Positions 44,809-54,293 of a stretch of 64,000 bases of DNA are shown here, piece after piece. The stretch comes from Chaetoceros tenuissimus (taxonomy: Eukaryota > Bacillariophyta > Thalassiosirophyceae > Chaetocerotales > Chaetocerotaceae), in assembly GCA_021927905.1 (NCBI GenBank), contig BLLK01000027.1, forward strand, positions 434,001 to 498,000, written 5' to 3'. The notes under the pieces are model-generated. The model ran no database searches, was not told where the DNA came from, and was given only the letters and a program-made list of their open reading frames with translations. Position numbers and translations under genes: made by a program. Each line of letters starts with the position of its first letter. The stretch's first letter is position 1.

Positions 44809-45363
44809 ATGATGTATTTTCAGCATGGAAATGATCATTTGTGTTTGTCTACTAACTCATCTAAAACATTTTATTTTATTAAGTATGGTGCTATCGACTC
44901 TAAACGAAATTCGCGATCGATTCATAGCAGAGCACACCAGTTGTCGATCAGAGAGTCAACACGTGGTAATCTGTTTACGAGTGTTAGATCACAACTGAAT
45001 AAAAATGAAGATATTCGAAAGGTTCCCACACTATTGAAAGACAATGTGCGATTGTTTACAACAGAGCAAGTGAATTCTAACGGAATCTTGTACATGAAGG
45101 AAGAAACATTCTACCGTAGAGAAGAAGAACCAGAATATGCACTTTCTGTAAGTCCAGACATTTATAAGAAAGTTGTAGGAGAAATTAGCGACGCGAACTC
45201 TGTTCCACTGGGATTATATTTTTGTTGCCACGGAGGAGATGGTGCACATACTGGAGTAGCAGACGAGGACTATGTTGACATTGAAGTAGCGTATCTCGTC
45301 GTTGGAGTATTGTTTTTTTTCATAATCGTTTTGAACTTTATATTACCAACTCCATCAATGTAA
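44809..45363 (+). CDS. Hypothetical protein with a C-terminal membrane anchor
   Basis: 184 residues. Only one hydrophobic helix is seen, at about residues 162-180 (EVAYLVVGVLFFFIIVLNFI), followed by a four- to five-residue tail. It would therefore be a tail-anchored or type-I protein with the bulk facing the cytosol. The preceding loop has two adjacent Cys and a His (YFCCHGGDGAHTG). The N-terminal part is Ser/Arg-rich. No family is recognised. The second Met (two codons in) could be used instead. Frame openness and the hydrophobic end are the only support. Confidence 0.5.
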   Translation: MMYFQHGNDHLCLSTNSSKTFYFIKYGAIDSKRNSRSIHSRAHQLSIRESTRGNLFTSVRSQLNKNEDIRKVPTLLKDNVRLFTTEQVNSNGILYMKEETFYRREEEPEYALSVSPDIYKKVVGEISDANSVPLGLYFCCHGGDGAHTGVADEDYVDIEVAYLVVGVLFFFIIVLNFILPTPSM

Positions 45364-45513
45364 ATGTTCTTCAATCGATTTGTACAAATTACCTTTTTTA
45401 AAAGCTATACAATGCGAATGTTTACAAATCTATCTCTATTTTGAACTAGGACATGGAACTGTAGTGTAGGTCTTCAGATAGGATCTTTCTATTTCTCATC
45501 TAATATTTCTTTG

Positions 45514-46250
45514 CTAATCAAATCCACTTCCACCGAAAATACCATCCTCTCCAGCACCAGAACTAGATGCATCTGCATTCTTCATTTGCCAATATCTACT
45601 ACCTCCTTCACAGTAAGGCACTACTCGTACAGCTAGATCCCTAATTTGCAATTGTCGCCCTAATTTCAAGCACTCTTCCCTTTCCCAAGTTCCGAGGCAT
45701 GATAGTCCATTGACAACACAAATCTCTACCAATTCTTTTGCCTCATCATTTGGCATTCCCAAAACATAGTCTAAGCAACCTACAACGTAATTCACTGTTA
45801 CACGTTCATTCTTTGTGAAAGTCGTATCAAGCAATAAAATATGGAATGGATCATCTGGATTACGAGTGGCCCATTCATCCTCTAAATACTCCAACGGGGC
45901 ATCGTTGCGCTTGGATATCTCACCAGGAGAAATGTTTTCTTCTTCTGATGACCCCCCAAAAAATCCTGAATCATTACCTCCTAGGCCTTTTTTCGTTTTC
46001 TCCTCTTGAGATACAAACATGATGGATTAAAGGTTAAGACGATTGGATAACATTCCATATAATGTGATTCTTACTTACCAGGTGGAGCAACAACAGTTGA
46101 CGCATAAATTTCATTTTCGTATGGTGTATTCGTGAAGGAATTTGTTTCACTTGAGATTACTCTACTGTTTCTCGGTGGAACAAATGCATTAGTCGTCACA
46201 ACAGCGGATGCAAAAATAAAATAAACAAGGGTATTCAATACAGATTTCAT
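45514..46250 (-). CDS. clpS: Plastid ClpS, N-end-rule adaptor of the Clp protease (two exons)
   Basis: Predicted exons are 46250-46079 and 46004-45514, with a 74-nt intron (GTAAGT...TCTCAAG), for 220 residues. Exon 1 encodes a signal peptide ending TNA before FVPPRN, a near-perfect diatom ASAFAP plastid import motif, then a Ser/Asn/Thr transit region. The second exon carries the ClpS core: PFHILLLDTTFTKNERVTVN, YVVGCLDYVLGMPNDEA, then LVEICVVNGLSCLGTWEREE and QLQIRDLAVRVVP. The usual Asn-Asp-Asp before the T-rich turn reads LDTT here, so the degron-binding pocket is altered. ClpS selects proteins with destabilising N-termini for ClpC/ClpP. The last 25 residues are a Gly/Ser/Phe-rich tail. Confidence 0.8.
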
Positions 46251-46580
46251 CTTTCCTATCTATTCTTAATCTTCAGTCAAACAGAAGCACTATGTAAACA
46301 TAAATTATATGTAGTTTGTTGCTGTTTTGCATGTCGTGTGATGGTGTGGAGATGTTTTGTGTTTTGTATCAAGAAGAAAACACAGAAGGCATTTATTTGA
46401 GAACGCGTCATTCAACGGTCATTAACCGTTTTATAAAAGAAATCGTCATTGGTATTTTAGTATTTTACACTATAATGATAGAATTCTCTAAATAGTGACT
46501 TCCGACTACGGATCAGGTACGTACCCATGTTATATCTTCGATATTCATCGTAGATTATGCAAGCTCTTCTACATTTTTGT
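46251..46580. promoter_or_regulatory. Upstream region of clpS with a MYB-like palindrome
   Basis: AACGGT at 46414-46419 is inverted as ACCGTT at 46425-46430, which doubles a MYB-type AACNG core. GGTACGTACC, a perfect 10-bp palindrome, is at about 46516-46525. Both are candidate sites only. Confidence 0.4.
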
Positions 46581-48917
46581 TCAGTGAGATTTGTCCCAAC
46601 AAAAAGTAGCGCTGCCAAACATGAAAGGTGGACAAACATAACGATGCTCATCCTGTTTAGATTGGTACATACCATTCAATTTCCTAATATCTGATTTTGA
46701 AATGCAATTCTTATGACATTGAAGAGCATCTTCTATATGATCTCGAGTACTCAGTTTCGTTACTGTTGGGATACCTTGAATCATATTCCATTGTAAAAGG
46801 ATTGACGATGGACTTTTTCCCGGATGGGAAAGATCCTTCACAACACTGTTACCAAGCAAATCCCCCCTTTGTAAATTTCAAGCAAGAAATCGTTAGTTTG
46901 ATTAATAATTTATAGAAAAATGTCCACAGTCCTTATTCTGTACTTACCTTCCAAGTGGACTGTAAGCCTGCAGTATAATGTCATGATGATCACAGAAATC
47001 GATCAACTCCCATTGAGGAAGATGAGGATGTCTTTCTACTTGATTCACAGCAGGAAAGATTCTTTTACATTTTGTAAGAAGGAATCTCAAAGCATCAATG
47101 TTGAAGTTACAAACTCCTAAAGCTCGTGCTAGTCCACTTTCTACACATTCTTCCATAGCATGCCATACTTCTTCAACCTTATCCTTTGCGAAAACATCTG
47201 ACGGCCAATGCAGAAGTAGTAGATCAGCAGTTTTCCGACCTAACTTTCCAAGGCTACTCTTCAGTTCTGAAAGTACCTGTTCTCTCGAAGTGGCTCTCTT
47301 TGGAATCTTTACAATGCATTTTATATTTTCTTTGAGTTGCAACTGTTGACCTATTTCTTTTTCATTATTGTATGTAGGAGCCGTATCAATTGCTTCAAAA
47401 CCAAGAAGGATTGCATTCCCGACTGCCTTTTCTGTGACGTTTTTGTTCATCTCATAGGTGCCCAATGAAAGCATTGGAAATTGAATTTTGCCCTCTAAAT
47501 TGAAGTTAGGGAGAAAATCTATCTTGTCTTCTTCAACAATTTCTACTTGAGGTGAAAACACTCTCCTGTAAAGGTTTACAAATCTTGATACACCTTCTTC
47601 ACTCTTTGTGCAGCTAATCAAATGAAAACCTTCATCATATCCTGGCATAGAAAGCCTGTCATAGCTTTGAGAGGCTAAGAATGCTCCTTTCTTGCCCATA
47701 ACTGCATGGTTCGACCTAGTCTCAACTCGTTGCTGGATTTTGCTTTTACTTATTTTGAATACAAGGGCATGGACAGGCACATTCAATTCTTTTGCTATTT
47801 GCACAAAATAAGCTCTTTGACCCTCATCTAAATGCATTCTATCAACTACTACACTGTACCCACTACGCAGAGCAATTCTTGTTGCATCTTCAACTGCCTG
47901 TCGCGTTCCAGAACTGCCATTTCGAATTGTATCTTGCGAAAAGTGTTTCCAATGACATGGAGTACTTTTCGAAATAAGATCATTTGCGAAGAAAGACTTT
48001 CCAGACCCCTGAGGACCTGAAAGAATCAAAAGCAAAGGGCCTTCTAAAAGTTGTGATCGAAGGGCACATCGATGCTCTAGAGCGTAGTCAGGAGGCTTGA
48101 TGTATGGTAACATGATTGTATTCATCATTCGTTCCTTTTGTTCCATTCTGACATTCTTTGTAGATTTGCCAAAGAAAGACCAAGGCGTCTGAAACTTGAT
48201 ACCAAGCAAACGGGCAAATTCCTCATCATCTCCTTTGATGATTTGTACCTCATGACAATCACTATCATTGTCACTAGTATCATCTACAGGCTTCTCAATG
48301 TTGATTTTACCACCTACAAAGAGACTTGCCTTGTTGTCAAATTCGACATTCAAAATGTTTTGCGCTTCCTTCCACATCCGAGGATTGGGTTTATGCATAC
48401 CGGACTTTGTCATTGTAGATACGAAAGCAAAGAGAGGGACAGAATCTGAAAGTCTATCTGCAATATATTCGACTAGATTCTTCAATTTTCCGGCACTCTT
48501 TCCCTGACTATTGGATCGGATTCTGCCATCGTTGATGAACAGAATCAGAGTGTACGAATCATCATGAGCCTCTTTCAGTTTCGATATCACATTTTGATTG
48601 TAAAGTTCAAAATCTTCAAGCGCTTGTGGGTATTGTAGTGCGGAGTCGTAGATTGTGCCATTGAGATTCAGACCCAAAACTTTGACGGAGGCATTTGTTT
48701 CAAATGAAAATGACACCGGGACACGATATAAAATCGATTTATTCTCATCGGTTGAGACCTTCCATAGACCTGTGTGCTTGGTCACAATTGTAGGATGTAT
48801 TGGTGACAAGTCTTGCTCAGATACTCCTGTACTACAGCGCTGGTCCGAGGGCGATGAGGCGGTTTTCAATCTTTTGGTGGGGGGAAAGGATTTGGATTCG
48901 TCGTTGATCGTGGTCAT
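46581..48917 (-). CDS. PNKP-like polynucleotide kinase with a degenerate phosphatase domain, fused to an aldo/keto reductase (two exons)
   Basis: Predicted exons are 48917-46948 and 46866-46581, with an 81-nt intron, for about 751 residues. Residues about 65-250 align with the HAD phosphatase of polynucleotide kinase/phosphatase: yet DxDGT reads NLNGT, and the final VGD reads VGG, so the phosphatase should be dead. Residues about 285-440 are the kinase: P-loop GPQGSGKS, SQDTIRNG, then YSVVVDRMHLDEGQR with its Asp and Arg. From about residue 470 comes an aldo/keto reductase: LSLGTYEMN, DTAPTYNNEKEIG (catalytic Asp and Tyr), IVKIPK (Lys), LLLHWP (His) and AYSPLGR. The join of LGR to GDLLGNS across the intron restores the AKR C-terminus. 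I know no common precedent for this fusion. Confidence 0.8.
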
Positions 48918-49439
48918 TTTCAATTGGATTGTGTATTTCTAGAAGTTTCTTGTGTACCTCTTTAAACCTTGCAAAGAGAGGAGAATGTGTATCTTTCACC
49001 CGTGCAAGGAATAACACCAAAGAGTGAAATGCGAATAGCAACGAGATCCACAAGAAGAGAACAGATGAAGATGATGTTGATGTTGCTGTGTGCAGTAGGG
49101 CAATAGTAATAGGTGGTCCACTGAAGAGACGAAGAGACGCAACGCGACTTGCGACTTGCATGTCATCTAAGATTGTTTTGTAAAGAAGGTACTAATGATA
49201 CCCTCTAGCTAGAGGGGGGAAAACTTCCCCCTAAGAGCAGGGACGAGAGTCAGCCATCCGTCAAAAAATGTAAAAGTGTAAAAATTTTGAATTTTGTAAT
49301 GTCAACATGTGCATGTTAATGTGAATGTTGTGTGTAGTGATGATGATGATTCTTACTTTTAGACATACCGGTAGTACTTTCCGTTCCTATCCTATCAACT
49401 TTTTATTCTCCATACTAGGCATTCAATAATAGCATAATC
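48918..49439. promoter_or_regulatory. Shared upstream region of the kinase-reductase fusion and the peroxidase
   Basis: About 520 bp between divergent starts. CTCTAGCTAGAGG at about 49202-49214 is a near-perfect palindrome. A minus-strand frame (48832-49161) begins with a hydrophobic stretch but has no link to the downstream coding frame. Confidence 0.35.
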
Positions 49440-50506
49440 ATGTTCAAGCTTCTTCAGGTGAGGTCTCTGTATTCTTCTTTTTCTATCCCACACAAAGACG
49501 TAGTACTAATCACGTTGACAAAAAACCTATCAAACAAATAATTTGAAAGGGCATTTCATCTAGAAGTCTAGCTTCAACGGCAACAATTTCTTCATGCATC
49601 ATATTCACTGATTCTAACATTGCAGGGACGGAAGCTCAAAGTAAATCTCCACAGAAAAAAGTCAAAATTGAGAAAGTGAAGGCATCCATTGCAAATCTCA
49701 TTGACGAAGACATGAAAAATAGAAATGACGGGACTTCTCTCGTTGGTACCTTTGTGAGATTAGCATGGCATCAAGCTGGGACATATGACAAGGCAGACGA
49801 TTCTGGCGGAAGCAATGGAGGACGAATTAGACATAATCCTGAGAGAAACTGGAGTGCAAATTCTGGATTGGGATTGGCAATGGACAAGCTTGAAAAGATC
49901 AAAGAAAAACATCCCGAAATTAGTTACGCAGATTTGTACGCATTAGCTGGAATAGTTGCAATAGAGGAAGCTGGGGGGCCTGTGATTGATTTCAAACTTG
50001 GAAGAGTTGATGAACCAAATGGGGACAACTCACCTGCAGAAGGTAGATTGCCAGATGCAGACAAAGGGACATGGAAAGGAACAATCCAACACATGCGTGA
50101 TGTGTTTCATAGATTGGGTTTGACTGACCGTGAAATGGTTGCATTACTTGGAGCACATTCACTAGGGAGGTGTCATACATATAATTCTCAATACTGGGGT
50201 CCATGGACCTTAGCAGAAAATACTATGAGCAACGAGTATTTTCGTCTATTAGTCGAAGAACGCTGGACCGAGAAACATACTCATAATGGCAAACTTTGGC
50301 AAGGACCACTTCAATATGAAAATTCAACTGGTGAGCTAATGATGTTGCCTTCGGATATGGCACTTCTACATGATGAAAATCTTAAAACATATGTTGAGAT
50401 GTATGCAAAAGACGAGGAAGTCTTCTTTCGAGACTTCGCCTTGGCATTTTCCAAGTTATTGCAACTGGGGGTTCCAGAAAACAAGTCTTGGTTCCAGTTT
50501 AGATAA
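49440..50506 (+). CDS. Class I haem peroxidase, cytochrome-c-peroxidase-like
   Basis: The main exon runs from about 49627 to the stop at 50506. The first exon (ATG at 49440, FKLLQ, donor near 49456) does not join in phase at the obvious acceptor, so the 5' end is unresolved. Using a donor at GTCTCT and an acceptor at CATCTAG would give a mitochondrial-type leader. Motifs: distal RLAWH with the catalytic Arg, Trp and His; proximal GAHSLG His; then GPW, the Trp that holds a radical in cytochrome c peroxidase. Asn replaces the Arg that binds ascorbate in ascorbate peroxidases (position His+9). This favours cytochrome c as reductant. The enzyme removes H2O2, probably in mitochondria. Length from the main exon, about 290, is normal for the family. 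Confidence 0.8.
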
Positions 50507-50610
50507 AGACAAAAATTGACGCATTTGGTCTAAAAAATGAGTTGTCATTTCGAATTCACGTTTCATTTTATATTTGTCTATTGATCCCATTTTTATAATT
50601 TAGAATGTAC
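50507..50610. other. Short convergent spacer
   Basis: About 100 bp separate the peroxidase stop from the stop of the Bre1 gene on the other strand. A GTCTATT and A/T-rich tract provide the only polyadenylation-like context. Confidence 0.3.
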
Positions 50611-53599
50611 TTAAAACCAGACGTCTTCAACATCCTTCTTATCAAAACGAATACCACAAGAAGGGCATTTCCGATTACGGCCTTCCAGATTTGCAGCTAC
50701 ACAGCTTCTACAAAACATGTGCCTGCATCTAGTGATGATAACCTTCTTATCACGTGTGTTACACACAGGACAGGCGAGGCGACTCTTCAGACTATTAACC
50801 TGGATTGTGAGCTCTTCTGCTGTGAATTCTGAATTGAATGCACCGTTCCCCCTTGCCTTTACCTCAATGGCAGCTGCCTTCTTGACAGCATCTATAGCTT
50901 CTTGTTTCGCTACTACAAGTGATTCTTCCAACTTTTGTTTCTCTTCATCACGAACTGCTATCTCATTAGCAAGTTCATCACACCTGGTCTTAATTCCTTC
51001 CATTTCTGACATGGAAGATTCTACTTTAGATTTGCATATTGCAAGTTCTGCAGAAACGGAATCCTTCTCCTTTTGCAAATTTTCAATGGTCACTCTCATT
51101 TTTTCACACTCTTTGTGAGCTTCAGTCTTTTCTTTTGTGACTTCTTCTTCAACTCTTGCTTTTGCATTAGCTGCCAACCTGGCAGCTAGAGCAAGTTGTT
51201 GTGCACTCTTCAAACTTTTTTGCAAAGCATTTTTTTCTTCATCTAGCTTTTCACACATTTGCTTCAATTGTAAAATGGAGGATAATGATTTGGCATTCAT
51301 GTCATCTTTTTCAACACTCTGCTGCTGAAGTCTCATGTTCATCGTGACCAAAGATGCTCGTTCCTTTTCCACTTGCTGCATTTCAAAAATCCTTCTGTTA
51401 GTTTCAAATATTTTTCTCGTTGCATATTTACTTCTCCGTACTTACCTCCATTTTATACTTCAACTGATCAAACTCTCTTTTCATTTTCTGCAATTTTTCA
51501 TTAGAATCTAAAGGAAGATTCGGATTACTAGTCTTGAGCTCTTCGTTGGTCCTTTTTAATTCTGACACTTGCCGTTGCAAAACATCATTCATGGAATGGG
51601 CATCTGACAATGACGATCTTATTGTCTCTGACTGCATCACATTGTCGAGAGCATGCTTCAGCTTGTGCTCTAGTTCCATAATGAGCTTCGCTTGCTCCTT
51701 ATGAGAAGCTTGTGAGGTATTTGCGGTATCATCAGATTCACCTGACAATTCTTTCAGCCGTATTTCATATTTTTCCTCTAAATCCTTCATAGTTTTATTT
51801 GCAACTTGTAAGTCACCTTTTGTCACCGCCCAACGATTTTTCACAGACTCCAACTCTTTTTGTAATTTTTTCAACCGCGTCTCCGCAGATGCAAAATTTT
51901 CTGATAATTCAATATAAAGAGGTGACCTCTTTACATCTTCATCTTTCATCAATTCATGAACTCCATCACTCTTGCTATCTTGAGCCAAAAGACCATTGAT
52001 TTTCTTATCTTGCTCAGATCTTTCTTTCGTCAACTAAGAGAAGAATTGTGAGTGAAATTGTTCCGTTTATGCAACAAGCAAGTTCTGATAGAACTGACAT
52101 ACCTCATCAATTCTTTTCTGCCTAGATTCATTAACTAGTTCTAAATCAACAATGGTCTTTTTCATCCCTTCAACTTCTTCACTAGTGACAATCTTGCCAT
52201 CAAGCATGATTTGCTCACCAATATTCGCAACGGCTGGTCCATTTGAACATTCATCTTCAGCTTTTTTTCTGTCTGCATCACCATTGACTTTTATATTTGA
52301 ACTAGTTGCTGCCAAAATGTCGTCTTTCAACTCCGATAAATCATCTAAAGTAGACGTCCCATCTTTTTCAACAGCCTAAAATTAATGAGAAATCAGCATT
52401 TCTTTTCAAGTATTAGAAACATTTCATTCCCCACATTTGCAAGGACTTACCTTCATCACTTCTTCAATATCTAATCTGCCAGCAGATACTCTGTAAAGAC
52501 CTCTTCGCAACCTCCTCTCTCTTTCCAAAGCTTCATCTCTTGCTTTACCTAGTTCTTCAACTTGATTTTCCAATCCTTCGATTGTCGCTTTCAAGCTTCT
52601 AACGTTGTCTTGTAAGCTATCCATAGATACATCAGGGTTGGTCGAAGAAGTACTTCCAGCCAAAAGGCGAAACACAAAATTATACACCTGGTCACATCGT
52701 GTAGAAAAAGCTTCTGTCATTTCGGACAGATGTTTCATGTCTTCAATCTCTCGTTTTGAGTCATCTTTCATCATCTGTCGAGTGACTTTCTCACCATCTT
52801 CCATTTTCACATCATTATCTCTATTTATCTGTTTCTGAAAACTATCTGGTTGTTTTAAAATTGATAAAAGAGACCGAATAATATTCTTTGTTGACTCCGT
52901 ATCTGATCCTTTACCAGTGCTGCCCGGTGTATTTGAAGCAAATTCATCAAAGAACTAAATTTCCAAATATTAGAGGTGAGAAAAACCACATAAAAAATTT
53001 ATTCAAATAAGAAAGTTGTTCATTACCTTTTGATCGTTGAGAATTTCATTGAGGCCATTCTCCATTTTGTTTTCAAGGTCTTCCCAAACAAGTTTGATTT
53101 CACTCAAAGCTTTGGCAATGGTCCGACACTCCTCTCTTCTCTTATCACGTTCATGAGATAGCAGATGAATTGTAAATTTGAATTGGTGGAGTTCCGAGGC
53201 TAAGGCTTTGTTTTGATGCTTTAAGTAAAATGCAGATGTTTCATCGGCATCCTCTGTTGTAGACAATTTCTTTGAGGAAGTTACAAGATTGGAAGAGTTT
53301 ACGGTTGGCGAGCTTAAAATAGAAGGCGGCCTTATTCTCTTTTTGACCTTTTTGTTTGGTGTAGACGATGAAGATGATACTTGCACGGGTTGTTGAGATT
53401 CTGTCCGAGGGATTTTCTTCGGCGGCATTTGAGCATCAGAACTCTCCGGACTCCTAGGAATTGGTTTCGCATCATGTACTCCCACCACACTTTCCTCCAT
53501 ATTGCTCATAGAAACATCCACAGGCATAGAAGCACCAGTGCGGTGTTGAAACTGTTCGTCAGTTTGCTGCTTTGCTCTTTCCGCTAGGGCACGCTTCAT
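50611..53599 (-). CDS. BRE1: Bre1-like E3 ubiquitin ligase of histone H2B (five exons)
   Basis: Predicted exons are 53599-53027, 52954-52451, 52375-52103, 52033-51446 and 51375-50611, all phase 0, for 900 residues. The C-terminal RING is CPVCNTRDKKVIITRCRHMF followed by CRSCVAANLEGRNRKCPSC, a C3HC4 finger with the Bre1 ending 'CPxCgxxFdkxDV'. The middle is almost entirely coiled coil with Glu, Lys, Leu and Arg, as in Bre1/RNF20, for example KLEESLVVAKQEA and LRKGLYRV-type heptads. The N-terminal 130 residues are disordered and Ser/Pro-rich with KKVKKRIRPPS, a possible nuclear signal, followed by the helical ALASELHQFKFTIHLLSHER block that in this family binds Rad6. The expected reaction is monoubiquitination of H2B during transcription. 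Confidence 0.9.
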
Positions 53600-54293
53600 G
53601 ATGAATTATTATAAATCCGAGTCAAAAAGAAAAAAATGAATGCTGAAAGAGGGAAATATATTTTCCTTTCACAAGCTTTCAATCTCGAGAAAACAGAAAT
53701 ATTAAAAACAAATTGCTCAGGCAAAATGGGAAACCACCCTTCTTATAGTAGATAGCTTTGTTTCACCCCACAACTATTTTGCCAGGAAATATGACGGAAG
53801 TCTCAATTTGAATAATGTACTCTCAAATTGCAGAGTGTTTCTCGAAGCAAAATTCAAGCTCCCGTAGCTATTTCTATCAATAGACTAAAATGATACAGAG
53901 TGCGTTTCAGAAGTATGTAATGAAAGTGCTTGGGACTGTTATTACCTCACACGTCTATGAGCTCCTTGTACTATTTGCTCCAAAGCGGAAGTAAAACAAA
54001 ATCCTCTCTTTTGTTTTTGTCTGCCTGTATTAGGATATGAGCTTAGCTGCTGAAAATGAAGAGGGGGAAAAACAAAAATGGACCCCCCTTTGGACAAGTG
54101 CGAGTATTGAGTAGTACGTACAACGATATGTCATCAGAGATCTTTCACTCTTGCTGCTGAAAGATGCTTTTCTGCAACTTCAATTTTGAAGACCCCCAGC
54201 ACCCAGCATCCCATCATACTCTTCTTCCATTTGGTATCGTACTTCATATTCACTTCCTTTTGTAATTGGAAAGTGCTTATCGATATCATTGAG
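53600..54293. promoter_or_regulatory. Shared upstream region of Bre1 and the PPR gene
   Basis: About 690 bp between divergent starts. GTAGTACGTAC is at about 54111-54121. Codons upstream of 54294 in the PPR frame are open but have no ATG. No TATA box. Confidence 0.35.

Noticed and set aside
48832-49161. 109-codon minus-strand frame starting with a hydrophobic N-terminus
   Set aside because: It overlaps the start of the kinase-reductase gene in another frame. No splice links it in frame to that gene.
54186-54293. N-terminal extension of the PPR protein
   Set aside because: The frame is open, but there is no ATG before 54294. It begins only at a TTG codon.
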